This document shows positions 38,025 through 46,746 of a stretch of DNA of 64,000 bases, piece by piece. This DNA is from Bradyrhizobium sp. ISRA430 (lineage in GTDB: Bacteria; Pseudomonadota; Alphaproteobacteria; Rhizobiales; Xanthobacteraceae). Made by a program: the position numbers and the translations under genes. Within the stretch, counting starts at the first letter, position 1. Every line of letters starts with the position of its first letter. The DNA is taken from contig NZ_CP094516.1 of NCBI RefSeq assembly GCF_029909975.1, positions 4,836,001 to 4,900,000 of the forward strand, read 5' to 3'. The notes under the pieces were generated by a model, which saw only the letters and a list, made by a program, of their open reading frames with translations, was not told the origin of the DNA and searched no databases.

Positions 38025-39067
38025 ATGAAGATTGCCGTTGCCGCGCCGCTGTCCGGACCTGCTGCCGCTCTCGGGCGTGAGATGGCGCAGGCCGCCCGGA
38101 TGGCCGTCGAGGACTCGGCACGGGACCAGCCTGAAATCGGCATCGACATCATCGACGATCGCGGCGACGAGGAGACCGGCGTCGAGATTGCCCGCTCCCT
38201 GGTCGCAGACGAGTCGATCGTGGCGCTGCTCGGCCACTACAACAGCAACATCACGCTGCGGGCAGCGCCGCTTTACGACACCGGCCTGCCTCTGATCGCG
38301 CCGATCGTGTCCAATCCGACGCTCACCGATTCCGGCTGGCGTAACGTGTTCCGTTCACCAACCGCGATGACGCGACGGCCGCCGCGATCGCGCAACATCT
38401 CATCGCCACCGGCAAGCGGCGGGCTTGCGTCGTGGTGAGCGGAACGACCTACGGAACGAGCATGGGTCACGAATTCGCGCGCGCCTTCGACGGGCTCGGC
38501 GGCAAGACCCTGTCGTGTCACCGCGTCGAGGAGGGAGAGACGAAGTTCGAAGCGCTGGTCGAGCAACTGCCGCGCGGCATTGACATACTCTTCTATGGCG
38601 GCACGTTCGAGGGTGCACCGCTGCTGCGCACGATGCGGACGCGCGGCAGGGACGTGCTGCTTGCCACTGGAGACGGCTGCTGGGATCGCGTCAATTTCCT
38701 CGAGCCTGCCGGAGCCGCCGCCGAAGCGGGAGAAGGCGTGCTCGTTCTCTCTGCCTGCCCCGAGATCGGCCGCGTGCAGGGATCGCGCGAATTCGCCGCC
38801 CGCTATGAGCAGAGATTCGGTCAGATCGGCAACTATGCGGTCAACGCCTACGACGCAGCAAAGCTGCTCATCTCGGCGATCCGAACTGTGGGCCGCCGGG
38901 CCGACCGGGCTTCGGTTGGTGACGCAATTCGGCACACCGAATGGCGAGGCATCGCCTATCCGGAGCCTGTCAGGTGGGATGAGAAGGGCGACAATGTCAG
39001 CGCAGTCACCGCTCTCCACGTGGTGAAGAATCACCGGTTCAGCCAGGTCGCACTGATCCCGCGCTAA
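38025..39067 (+). pseudogene. Liv-type solute-binding protein broken by a frameshift
   Basis: The first frame (38025 onward) reads MKIAVAAPLSGPAAALGREM and holds through SGWRNVF, then degenerates into a short arginine/proline-rich tail. A second frame resumes at once with FTNRDDATAAAIAQHLIATG and runs to the stop at 39065-39067. One missing base near 38353 explains this. Joined, it is a Peripla_BP_6 protein of about 347 aa. It has no signal peptide: the mature-type N terminus follows a ribosome site (GGAG) and an upstream in-frame stop, so even the intact form would be cytoplasmic. A sequencing error is possible. Confidence 0.85.
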
Positions 39068-39305
39068 GTCGCGGACAGCCTTTTGATTGCGCCGTAATGC
39101 TATAGCGTCGAGGAGCCAACGGTCGGCGCCAAGCCTGCGCGAAGACAGGTCCGCGCAACCCGGGGCCTTTCGCACGGGTTTTACCGGATTTCGCTGTGCT
39201 TCATCCGGGCCGCGGAAAAATCCGGCCCCGGAATGACGGCTATGCACGCCGCTTCGCGGCGTTTTTCGGCTGGCGCGGCGGCGCCAGTGGGTTTAAGCCG
39301 ATAGC

Positions 39306-40367
39306 ATGCATTCGAAGACCGACATCGTGCAGTCCTCGGCCGAGGCCCTGCGCTATCCCTGGGAGCAGCATCCCGGCCCCGAAGAGGTCGTTGAGGTGAA
39401 GCCCGGCGTGTTGTGGGTGCGGCTCAAGTTGCCGTTCCGTCTCAACCACGTGAACATCTACCTCATCGCCGACGGCGATGGTTACGCGATGGTGGATTCC
39501 GGCTTCGGCAACGAGGAGACGATCGAGGCCTGGACAAAGCTGTTCGACGGCCCGCTGAAGGGCGTCCACATCACGCGGCTTATCGTGACCCATTCGCATC
39601 CCGACCATGTCGGGCTCGCTGGCTGGATCGTCGAGCGGTTCACCTGCCCGCTGGTGATGTCGCAGGTGGAATACCTGCAGTCGGTCTACCACCAGAACCG
39701 CGGCACCGAGGAGCGGCGCAATGCGCAGCGGCTGTTCTTCCGCCGTCACGGCATGGACGAGTCGCTCACCGAGAAGCTGCTCGGCCGCGGCCAGGATTAT
39801 CTCAAGCGAGTCTCGGTGCTGCCGCCGTCCTACCGCCGCATCTCGCATGGCGACGAGGTCGTGATCGGCACGCGCCGCTTCAAGGTGGTCACGGGCGGCG
39901 GGCACGCGCTCGACCAGGTGATGCTCTACTGCGCCGACGACAAGCTGTTCCTTTCCGCCGATCAGGTGCTGAGCAAGATTTCGCCGAATGTCAGCGTCTG
40001 GGCGGTCGAGCCGGACCAGAACTCGCTCGGCGAATATCTGGCCTCGCTGGCGAGCCTCACCACGACGCTGCCCTATGACGTGCTGGTGCTGCCTGGCCAC
40101 GGCGTGCCGTTCTACGGCCTGAAGACCCGAATCAAGCAGCTCGCCGACCACCATGAGGAGCGCTGCCGGCTGATCGCCGAAGCTTGCCGCGAGGTACCGC
40201 AGACCTCGCGGGCATTGGTGCCCGTGGTGTTCAACAAGCACGTGCTTGACGAGCACCAGATGGGCTTCGCCGCCGGCGAACTGGTCGCCCACGTCAACTA
40301 CATGCTGGTCGAAGGCCGCCTGACCGCAGAAGAGAAGGACGGCGTGTTGCGCTTCAGAACAACCTGA
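39306..40367 (+). CDS. MBL-fold metallohydrolase
   Basis: 353-aa cytoplasmic metallo-beta-lactamase-fold hydrolase. The metal motif IVTHSHPDHVGLAG lies near residue 95-108. Further ligands lie in VTGGGHALDQVMLYCADDKL near 198 and LVLPGHGVPFYG near 262. A helical C-terminal extension of about 80 residues is as in the glyoxalase II-like/thioesterase-like group. ATG 39306. Substrate unknown; no adjacent intact partner. Confidence 0.88.
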   Translation: MHSKTDIVQSSAEALRYPWEQHPGPEEVVEVKPGVLWVRLKLPFRLNHVNIYLIADGDGYAMVDSGFGNEETIEAWTKLFDGPLKGVHITRLIVTHSHPDHVGLAGWIVERFTCPLVMSQVEYLQSVYHQNRGTEERRNAQRLFFRRHGMDESLTEKLLGRGQDYLKRVSVLPPSYRRISHGDEVVIGTRRFKVVTGGGHALDQVMLYCADDKLFLSADQVLSKISPNVSVWAVEPDQNSLGEYLASLASLTTTLPYDVLVLPGHGVPFYGLKTRIKQLADHHEERCRLIAEACREVPQTSRALVPVVFNKHVLDEHQMGFAAGELVAHVNYMLVEGRLTAEEKDGVLRFRTT

Positions 40368-40386
40368 AGCGCAGGTCTTCATTGCC

Positions 40387-40562
40387 TCACTTTGCAGCGG
40401 CGATCGCGCCGCGAAGCTGGGTGCTGACCGTCAGCTCGCCGATCTTCCTGCCCATGTCCTTCCCGGCTTCGGTCGAAAAGCGATAGTGGAATCCGGCATA
40501 GATGCGCGAAGTTGCGATCTCGTCGCTATAGTCCTGCAATCGCGTCCATTTGCGGGTACAGC
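40387..40562 (-). pseudogene. C-terminal remnant of a PAP2/vanadium-haloperoxidase-like gene
   Basis: The minus strand from about 40562 to a stop at 40387 encodes RKWTRLQDYSDEIATSRIYA followed by GFHYRFSTEAGKDMGRKIGE, an ending typical of vanadium-dependent haloperoxidase/PAP2 proteins. An in-frame stop precedes it at once, and no start exists, so the 5' part of the gene is gone. Confidence 0.55.
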
Positions 40563-40663
40563 CTCAGCTCACGGGGGACTGGATCAGGACAGCCGTTTCA
40601 TACCAGACCGGAGAGCTGATGGAGCGCTTCGTCGACGGCATGCGGAAGGCAGGCCTGACCTAA
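40556..40663 (+). pseudogene. C-terminal remnant of a TPR/cyclase-type regulator gene
   Basis: The plus strand encodes LTGDWIRTAVSYQTGELMER followed by FVDGMRKAGLT and a TAA at 40661. The ending matches the C-terminal tails of TPR/cyclase-type proteins (compare YLEGFRRAGLK at 22490). There is no start or upstream domain. It abuts the oppositely oriented remnant at 40387-40562. Confidence 0.5.
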
Positions 40664-40679
40664 AGTCCTTCCGGGCGGC

Positions 40680-41111
40680 TCACTTCATCTGCGCGATCGT
40701 GTGCATGGCCGCGATATAGCCGTAGGGGCCCAGACCGCAGATCACGCCGGTCGCCACGAACGAGATCTTCGAGTGTCGGTGATATTCGTCGCGGGCGTGG
40801 ATGTTGGAGATGTGCACCTCTAGCACCGGGCCCTCGAACACCTTGATCGCATCCATGATCGCGACCGAGGTGAAGGAGAAGCCGGCCGGATTGATGATGA
40901 TGGCGTCCGCATCCTGCCGCGCCGACTGGATCAGGTCGACGATGACGCCTTCATGGTTGGACTGGTGGAAGGCGAGGCTGAGCCCGAGCTTTGCGGCATT
41001 CTGCTCGCAGCTCGCCTTGATCTGATCGAGCGTCGTCGTGCCGTAAATATGCGGCTCACGGATACCCAGCAGATTCAAATTGGGACCGTTGAGGATCATC
41101 ACGCGCTTCAT
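40680..41111 (-). CDS. aroQ: Type II 3-dehydroquinate dehydratase-like protein (atypical)
   Basis: 143-aa AroQ-fold enzyme, last gene of the TRAP operon. The core is conserved: NGPNLNLLGIREPHIYG with catalytic Arg18 and Tyr23, HQSNHEG, Asn74, and EVHISNIHARDEY with Glu98, His100 and Arg107. Two pocket residues differ from the normal enzyme: the histidine of the usual xTHTSVA is Phe80 (FSFTSVA), and the arginine four after HAR is His111. It may dehydrate dehydroquinate for catabolism or act on a related compound. ATG 41111, 20 bp after dctM. Confidence 0.85.
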   Translation of the reverse strand: MKRVMILNGPNLNLLGIREPHIYGTTTLDQIKASCEQNAAKLGLSLAFHQSNHEGVIVDLIQSARQDADAIIINPAGFSFTSVAIMDAIKVFEGPVLEVHISNIHARDEYHRHSKISFVATGVICGLGPYGYIAAMHTIAQMK

Positions 41112-41130
41112 GGTCAGGTCCTTTCGAAAA

Positions 41131-42411
41131 CTATCCGCCGAACCACTTTGCCGGGCCGGTGACGAGAACGGGAAACAGCGTCAACAAGCCTAGCACGGCG
41201 AGCTGCGCGATCATGAAGGGCCAGACGCCGCGGATCAGGTCGTCCATCGAGATGCGGGAGACACCGCAGACCACGTTGAGCACGACGCCGACCGGCGGCG
41301 TGATCAGCCCGATGGCGTTGTTGATGATGAAGAGCACGCCGAAATACACCGGGTCGATGCCGGCCTGCTTGACGATCGGCATCAGGATCGGCGTCAGGAT
41401 CAGAATCGTCGGCGTCATGTCGAGCGCGGTCCCGACGATCACGACGATGATCATCAGCACGATGGTGAGGAGGGTCTGGTTGCCGGCGAACGGCTTTACG
41501 AGCGCGACGATCTGATCGGAGATCTCGGCGACCGTGATCAGCCAGGACGAGACCAGCGCGGCGGCGACCAGGAACATCACGACAGCGGTGGTCTGCGCCG
41601 TGCTGACCAGCAGCGCCGGGAGTTGCGACGGCTTGAGCTCGCGATAGACCCCCATAGCTACCACGAGCGAATAGACCGCGACCACGACGGCGGCCTCCGT
41701 CGGCGTAAAGATGCCGAAACGCAGGCCGAAGATGATGATCATCGGCAGCATCAAGGCCCAGAATCCGTCGATCAGCGCGCGCCAGATCTCAGCAAAACTC
41801 TTGCGCGGCAGGCGCGCAGGGGCTTCCTTGCGCACCACCCACCACCAGGCGAGGCAGAGCCCGACGCCGAGCATGCCGCCCGGCACGATGCCGGCGAGGA
41901 AAAGCTTCGAGATCGAGACGTTGGCGGCGACGCCGAAGATGACGAAGCCGATCGACGGCGGGATCACCGGCGCGATGATCCCACCCGCCGCGACGAGCCC
42001 GGCCGCACTGGCGCGATTGTGGCCGGCGGCGGCCATCATCGGTACCAGCAGTGCACCGAGCGCCGCGGCGTCCGCGACCGCCGAGCCCGAGAGCGAGGCC
42101 AGGATGCAGGAGGTGAGGATCGCGACATAGCCGAGGCCGCCGGGGAAATGGCCGACCAGCGCGATCGCGAAGTTCAGGATGCGCCGTGCCAGCCCTCCGG
42201 TGTTCATGACCTCACCGGCGAGGATGAAGAACGGCACCGCCATCAGCGGAAAGGAATCGACGCCGTTGACGACGTTCTGCGCGACGATCTGGGAATCGAA
42301 GGTGCCGAGATAGGTCATCAACGCGACGCCGCAGATGATCAGCGCGAACGCGATCGGCATGCCGATCGCCATGGCGGCGAGCAGCGAGAAGGTGAACACG
42401 GCAACGGTCAT
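41131..42411 (-). CDS. dctM: TRAP transporter large permease (DctM family)
   Basis: 426-aa membrane protein with about twelve hydrophobic segments, the DctM subunit that moves substrate with sodium or proton. Motifs: PFFILAGEVMNTGGLARRIL near residue 57, SGSAVADAAALG near 107, IAPVIPPSIGFVIFGV near 145, and NNAIGLITPPVGVVLNVVCG near 370. The ATG at 42411 overlaps the dctQ stop (ATGA). Confidence 0.95.
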   Translation of the reverse strand: MTVAVFTFSLLAAMAIGMPIAFALIICGVALMTYLGTFDSQIVAQNVVNGVDSFPLMAVPFFILAGEVMNTGGLARRILNFAIALVGHFPGGLGYVAILTSCILASLSGSAVADAAALGALLVPMMAAAGHNRASAAGLVAAGGIIAPVIPPSIGFVIFGVAANVSISKLFLAGIVPGGMLGVGLCLAWWWVVRKEAPARLPRKSFAEIWRALIDGFWALMLPMIIIFGLRFGIFTPTEAAVVVAVYSLVVAMGVYRELKPSQLPALLVSTAQTTAVVMFLVAAALVSSWLITVAEISDQIVALVKPFAGNQTLLTIVLMIIVVIVGTALDMTPTILILTPILMPIVKQAGIDPVYFGVLFIINNAIGLITPPVGVVLNVVCGVSRISMDDLIRGVWPFMIAQLAVLGLLTLFPVLVTGPAKWFGG

Positions 42412-42956
42412 GCCTGAAGCTTTCCGCCCGCGGCGTCAGCGGAATGTGTCAGTTCCTCGGATTCGCTGACCGCGACGAGATCGGCGTCCGCGATCTGTCC
42501 TGTGACGAGCCGGTAAAGCTCGTGGACGATGATCACGCAGGAGGAGGCGCCGAACACGATGCCAGCGGCATAGAACAGCCCGACAGACAGCCCCGAAGCC
42601 GGCGCCACCGTGTCCCAGTTCAGCACCGTCTGTTTCCATGACCCTTCCGTCAGCAGCACGGAGGCATAGAGCATCAGCGCGTGGCTGAGGCCGTAGCAGA
42701 TCCGGCGTCCGAACGGCGGCAACGCCTTGACGAGGCTGTCGACACCGAGATGGGCGCGCTGCCTCAGGCCGATGATCGCGCCCAGGAACACCATCCAGAC
42801 GAACAGCCAACGCGACAACTCTTCCGAGATGGTGATGCCGGAGTTGAAGCCGTAGCGCAGCAGCACGTTGCCGAACACCAGCACGACCATGACTGCGAGC
42901 AGCACCGCGATCACCGCGCGCAGCAGCCGGAAATAGACATCGACTATCGTTTTCAT
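42408..42956 (-). CDS. dctQ: TRAP transporter small permease (DctQ family)
   Basis: 182-aa membrane protein with four hydrophobic segments and the DctQ pattern LRYGFNSGITISEELSRWLF followed by WMVFLGAIIGLRQRAHLG. Its C-terminal cytoplasmic tail is acidic. It forms a complex with DctM, with which it overlaps by four bases. ATG 42956. Confidence 0.93.
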   Translation of the reverse strand: MKTIVDVYFRLLRAVIAVLLAVMVVLVFGNVLLRYGFNSGITISEELSRWLFVWMVFLGAIIGLRQRAHLGVDSLVKALPPFGRRICYGLSHALMLYASVLLTEGSWKQTVLNWDTVAPASGLSVGLFYAAGIVFGASSCVIIVHELYRLVTGQIADADLVAVSESEELTHSADAAGGKLQA

Positions 42957-42981
42957 GATCGCTGGCCTGCGGCGAGACGGC

Positions 42982-44010
42982 TTACGGCTTCAGCGCGTGC
43001 ACGCGGTCGAGCTCGCTGTTGAACAGCTTGACGATCGCCGGATCATAGTCGGCGGAGAATTTTTCCGCGATCGGCTTGGTCTTGTCGCGCATGCGGGCCA
43101 GCTCGGCGGGCGCGATCTCGTTGATCTCCATGCCCTTGGCCTTGAGCTCATCGATCGCCGCCTTGGCCTGCTCGCGGCTAACCTTGCGCTGATAGTCGCG
43201 GGCCTCGATCGCGGCGTCCTGCAGGATCTTCTGCTCGTCGCTGGAGAGCTGGTCCCAGAACTTCTTGCTGATCAGGATGATGTTGGTCGAATAGGTGTGA
43301 TTGGTGACGCTGAGATATTTCTGCACCTCGAAGAACTTGTTGGAGAGGATGACCGAGAACGGATTCTCCTGGCCATCGACGGTACGCGTCTCGAGCGCGC
43401 TGTAGAGCTCGGAGAAGCTCATCGGCACCGGGTTGGCGTTGAAGGCCTTGAAGGTCTCGAGATAGACGGGGTTCGGGATCACGCGGATCTTGATGCCGTC
43501 GAGATCCTCGCCCTTGGTGATCGGCCGCCGGCTGTTGGTGACGTTGCGGAAACCGAGATCCCAATAGGCGAGGCCGACGAGCCCCTTCTCCGGCAGCTTT
43601 GCCAGGAGTGCCGCGCCGAGCGGACCATCCAGCAGGGCGTCAGCCTGCTGCGGCGTCGAGACGATGAAAGGAAAATCGATCAGGCCAAAATCCTTGACGA
43701 TGCCGACCAGCGAGGTCGTCGCCGGCGACTGCATCTCCTGGGTACCGGCGCGCAGCGCGGACTGCTGCTGCATCTCGCTGCCGAGCTGATTGGCCGGATA
43801 TTCGCGCACCTTGATCTTGCCGCCGCTCTTGGCGGCGACGATCTCGGCGAATTTCTGCACGCCCTTGCTGACGGGATGATCGGTGTTGTTCAGGTGCCCC
43901 CAGCGGATGGTGCGCTCCTGGATGTTCTGAGCCGAGGCCGCTCCCATCGTGCCAAATGCGATCGCGCCGATCGCCACCACCCAAGCCAAACCTTCGAACC
44001 GAACGCGCAT
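42982..44010 (-). CDS. dctP: TRAP transporter solute-binding protein (DctP family)
   Basis: 342-aa periplasmic binding protein. The signal peptide ends TMGAASAQ. Family features: RWGHLNNTDHPVSKGVQKFA, then REYPANQLGSEMQQQSALRA, and the ligand-binding region LDGIKIRVIPNPVYLETFKA near 180, containing the arginine that usually pairs with a substrate carboxylate. VDGQENPFSVILSNKFFEVQ lies near 220. The ATG at 44010 is preceded by GGGGAGG. It is the first gene of the operon and defines substrate choice. Confidence 0.94.
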   Translation of the reverse strand: MRVRFEGLAWVVAIGAIAFGTMGAASAQNIQERTIRWGHLNNTDHPVSKGVQKFAEIVAAKSGGKIKVREYPANQLGSEMQQQSALRAGTQEMQSPATTSLVGIVKDFGLIDFPFIVSTPQQADALLDGPLGAALLAKLPEKGLVGLAYWDLGFRNVTNSRRPITKGEDLDGIKIRVIPNPVYLETFKAFNANPVPMSFSELYSALETRTVDGQENPFSVILSNKFFEVQKYLSVTNHTYSTNIILISKKFWDQLSSDEQKILQDAAIEARDYQRKVSREQAKAAIDELKAKGMEINEIAPAELARMRDKTKPIAEKFSADYDPAIVKLFNSELDRVHALKP

Positions 44011-44054
44011 CGCCGCCTCCCCTGCTGACCTTTTCTTTAGGGGCGGGACCATAC

Positions 44055-44065
44055 TTGTATGACAA
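44055..44065. promoter_or_regulatory. GntR/FadR-type operator candidate
   Basis: TTGTATGACAA fits TNGTNNNACNA, the consensus for FCD-type GntR regulators, and lies 45 bp upstream of dctP. Confidence 0.5.
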
Positions 44066-44093
44066 AATATAAATCAACTGATATTTTTCATAT

Positions 44094-44105
44094 TATCATA
44101 TGATA
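44094..44105. promoter_or_regulatory. 12-bp perfect palindrome in the dctP-gntR intergenic region
   Basis: TATCATATGATA, a perfect palindrome in an AT-rich patch that contrasts with the GC-rich surroundings. It lies between the divergent dctP and GntR starts and may be a second binding site or part of a promoter. Confidence 0.45.
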
Positions 44106-44169
44106 TAGGAAACGCTTGATAAAGATACGAAATTTGACGAAGAGCACGTTCGACGCGCTAGGATGAGGC

Positions 44170-44901
44170 ATGCAGGACCTATCTCCCGATACGAGCGCCG
44201 AGACGGTGGGCGACAGCGCCTACCGCCGGATCCGCACCGACCTGATCTTTGGCAAGCTGACGCCGGGTCAGAAGCTGAAGCTGGAGCGGATGAGCGGCGC
44301 CTATGGCACCAGCATCTCCACCCTGCGTGAGACGCTGAACCGGCTGTGCTCGGAAGGGCTCGTCGTGGCCGAAGGCCAGCGCGGCTTCGAGGTGGCCCCG
44401 ATCTCGGCGACCGAATTCCAGGAGATCGCGGAGCTGCGCGAGCTGCTCGAAGGCCACATGATCGAAAAGTCCTTCGCGGCCGGCGATCTCGACTGGGAGG
44501 CCCGCATCGTCTCCGCCCATCACAAGCTTGCGGCGATGGAGCGGATGCTGCTGTCAGGCGAAAAATCCGATGCCGAGAGCTGGAAGCAGTGTGATTTCCA
44601 GTTTCACCGCGCCCTCGTTGCGGCCTGCGGATCGAAGGTGCTGCTCGACGCCCATGCCGCGGTCTATGACCGCTATCTGCGCTACCAGATGATCGCCGTC
44701 GTGTTCCGCGGCGAGATGGCGGCCGCCGAGCATCGCGAGCTAAAGGAGCTCGCCCTGCAGCGCGACGCCAAAGGCGCAGCCAAGGTACTGCACACCCACA
44801 TCCATGATTGCGTGGTGCACGCGCTGCGCAATTCGGATTGGTTGAAGCCGGCAACCAAGGAAGCGCGCGCCGAGCCGCGCAAGCGGGCCAAGGCCGGCTA
44901 G
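44170..44901 (+). CDS. GntR-family regulator (FCD subfamily)
   Basis: 243-aa transcription factor. The N-terminal winged helix (YRRIRTDLIFGKLTPGQKLK, then STLRETLNRLCSEGLVVAEG) is followed by an FCD ligand-binding domain with metal/ligand histidines in DFQFHRALVAACGSK, AAAEHRELKEL and VLHTHIHDCV. It is divergent from the TRAP operon with operator-like sites between them, so it probably controls that operon in response to the imported acid. ATG 44170. Confidence 0.92.
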   Translation: MQDLSPDTSAETVGDSAYRRIRTDLIFGKLTPGQKLKLERMSGAYGTSISTLRETLNRLCSEGLVVAEGQRGFEVAPISATEFQEIAELRELLEGHMIEKSFAAGDLDWEARIVSAHHKLAAMERMLLSGEKSDAESWKQCDFQFHRALVAACGSKVLLDAHAAVYDRYLRYQMIAVVFRGEMAAAEHRELKELALQRDAKGAAKVLHTHIHDCVVHALRNSDWLKPATKEARAEPRKRAKAG

Positions 44902-44931
44902 ACCGGCAGCAACCAATTGCCGCGAACGGGC

Positions 44932-44945
44932 TTGATCGGGATCAA
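44932..44945. promoter_or_regulatory. FixK/FNR-type box upstream of hemA
   Basis: TTGATCGGGATCAA matches the consensus TTGAT-N4-ATCAA exactly. It sits within a larger 13-bp-arm inverted repeat (44925-44952) and 137 bp before the hemA start. B. japonicum hemA is known to have an FNR/FixK-type box and oxygen-regulated expression. Confidence 0.8.
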
Positions 44946-45017
44946 GCCCGTTCCTTCGCCGATAGGGCATTTTGCCCAAATGCCCCGCAGGCCCAAATGT
45001 GGGATAGCGCATGGACA

Positions 45018-45038
45018 TTAGAGCTGGAAAAGCTCTAA
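45018..45038 (+). promoter_or_regulatory. Hairpin in the hemA leader
   Basis: TTAGAGCT-ggaaa-AGCTCTAA, an 8-bp stem 44 bp upstream of the hemA ATG, inside the probable 5' untranslated region. It may influence mRNA stability or initiation. Confidence 0.4.
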
Positions 45039-45081
45039 GAAGATGCGGCCCCTTTGGTCAGGTTCCGTTGCAGGTTTGCCG

Positions 45082-46311
45082 ATGGATTACAGCCAGTTCT
45101 TCGATTCCGCCCTCGATCGTCTCCATGCCGAGCGGCGCTATCGCGTGTTCGCCGACCTCGAGCGCATGGCCGGCCGGTTCCCACATGCGGTGTGGCACTC
45201 GCCGAAGGGCAAGCGCGAGGTCGTGATCTGGTGCTCCAACGACTATCTCGGCATGGGCCAGCACCCGAAGGTGGTCGGCGCCATGGTCGAGACCGCGACC
45301 CGGGTCGGCACCGGCGCCGGCGGCACCCGCAACATCGCCGGCACCCATCATCCGTTGGTGCAGCTCGAGGCCGAGCTCGCCGATCTCCATGGCAAGGAAG
45401 CCGCGCTGCTGTTCACCTCGGGCTATGTCTCGAACCAGACCGGCATCGCAACCATCGCAAAACTCATTCCGAACTGCCTGATCCTGTCGGACGAGCTCAA
45501 CCACAATTCGATGATCGAGGGCATCCGCCAGTCCGGGTGCGAGCGGATCGTATTTCGCCACAACGACCTCGCCGATCTCGAGGAGCTTCTGAAGGCGGCG
45601 GGTCCGAACCGGCCGAAGCTGATCGCCTGCGAGAGCCTCTATTCGATGGACGGCGATGTCGCTCCGCTCGCCAAGATCTGCGATCTCGCCGAGAAGTACG
45701 GCGCGATGACCTATGTCGACGAAGTCCACGCCGTCGGCATGTACGGCCCGCGCGGTGGCGGCATCGCCGAGCGTGACGGCGTCATGCACCGCATCGACAT
45801 CCTCGAAGGCACACTGGCCAAGGCATTCGGCTGCCTCGGCGGCTACATCGCCGCCAACGGCCAGATCATCGACGCGGTGCGCTCCTACGCGCCGGGCTTC
45901 ATCTTCACCACCGCGCTGCCGCCGGCGATCTGCTCGGCCGCGACCGCTGCAATCAAGCATCTGAAGACCTCGAGCTGGGAGCGCGAGCGCCACCAGGACC
46001 GCGCCGCCCGCGTCAAGGCGATCCTCAATGCCGCCGGCCTGCCGGTGATGTCGAGCGACACCCATATCGTGCCGCTGTTCGTCGGCGACCCCGAGAAATG
46101 CAAGCAGGCCTCCGACCTCTTGCTCGAGCAGCATGGCATCTACATCCAGCCGATCAATTATCCGACGGTCGCCAAGGGCACCGAACGGCTGCGCATCACG
46201 CCCTCGCCCTATCACGACGACGGCCTGATCGATCAGCTCGCCGAAGCCCTGCTGCAAGTGTGGGACCGCCTCGGCCTGCCGCTCAAGCAGAAGTCGCTGG
46301 CGGCGGAGTAG
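45082..46311 (+). CDS. hemA: 5-aminolevulinate synthase
   Basis: 409-aa PLP enzyme that condenses glycine with succinyl-CoA in the first step of haem synthesis (C4 pathway), the normal length for rhizobial HemA. Motifs: [20 protein letters not shown] near residue 40, [20 protein letters not shown] near 75, [19 protein letters not shown] near 215, and the PLP lysine in [17 protein letters not shown] near 250. The ATG at 45082 gives [11 protein letters not shown]. An upstream FixK-type box suggests induction when oxygen is low. Confidence 0.97.
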   Translation: MDYSQFFDSALDRLHAERRYRVFADLERMAGRFPHAVWHSPKGKREVVIWCSNDYLGMGQHPKVVGAMVETATRVGTGAGGTRNIAGTHHPLVQLEAELADLHGKEAALLFTSGYVSNQTGIATIAKLIPNCLILSDELNHNSMIEGIRQSGCERIVFRHNDLADLEELLKAAGPNRPKLIACESLYSMDGDVAPLAKICDLAEKYGAMTYVDEVHAVGMYGPRGGGIAERDGVMHRIDILEGTLAKAFGCLGGYIAANGQIIDAVRSYAPGFIFTTALPPAICSAATAAIKHLKTSSWERERHQDRAARVKAILNAAGLPVMSSDTHIVPLFVGDPEKCKQASDLLLEQHGIYIQPINYPTVAKGTERLRITPSPYHDDGLIDQLAEALLQVWDRLGLPLKQKSLAAE

Positions 46312-46746
46312 GGTTTCTTTCGCCGCTCCCAAATCCAACTCGTACCGCCCCCGGGGCCACCCCCCTCCCCAGCCCTCCCCGGCAAGGGGGGAGGGAGCGC
46401 AGCGGTGCTTGCAGCATGGACCGAGAGCACATGCGCAAGTCCTACAATCAAACCCGTTTGGTCGCCTAGCCGAGCTAACTGCCTCGCAAGCTTTGCTGCC
46501 GCTCGCTCCATTCCCGCCGTTCCCTCCCCCCTTGCGGGGGAGGGTCAGGGAGGGGGTGCCGCACGGGGACTCTCTCCGTATTCGCGCGGACGCCGCGCGC
46601 ATGGCAGCGCGGCGTGGCTTAACGACGATGATAGTTCCTAAGCTCCTCGGGCATTTCGCTGTCGCTTGCTGGCGCTTAACGCGCTAAATTTGCTTGGAAA
46701 ATGAGATCAGGCGCGAAGTTTCGCGCCCAGGGAGAGCGCGCTCGCC
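46312..46746. repeat. Gene-free gap with two CTCCCC-type repeats
   Basis: 435 bp between hemA and the sensor kinase with no supportable gene. Palindromic repeats lie at 46349-46405 (CCCTCCCCGGCAAGGGGGGA) and 46518-46565 (CCCCTTGCGGGGGAGGGTCA), degenerate members of the CTCTCCCC family or a related one. Confidence 0.6.

Noticed and set aside
44925-44952. Rho-independent terminator for the GntR gene
   Set aside because: The stem is strong, but no T-tract follows, and the core is an exact FixK/FNR box located properly upstream of hemA. I list it as a regulatory site instead.
45058-46602. Minus-strand open frame opposite hemA
   Set aside because: hemA is unambiguous. The antisense frame runs through the repeat region and has no recognisable domain.
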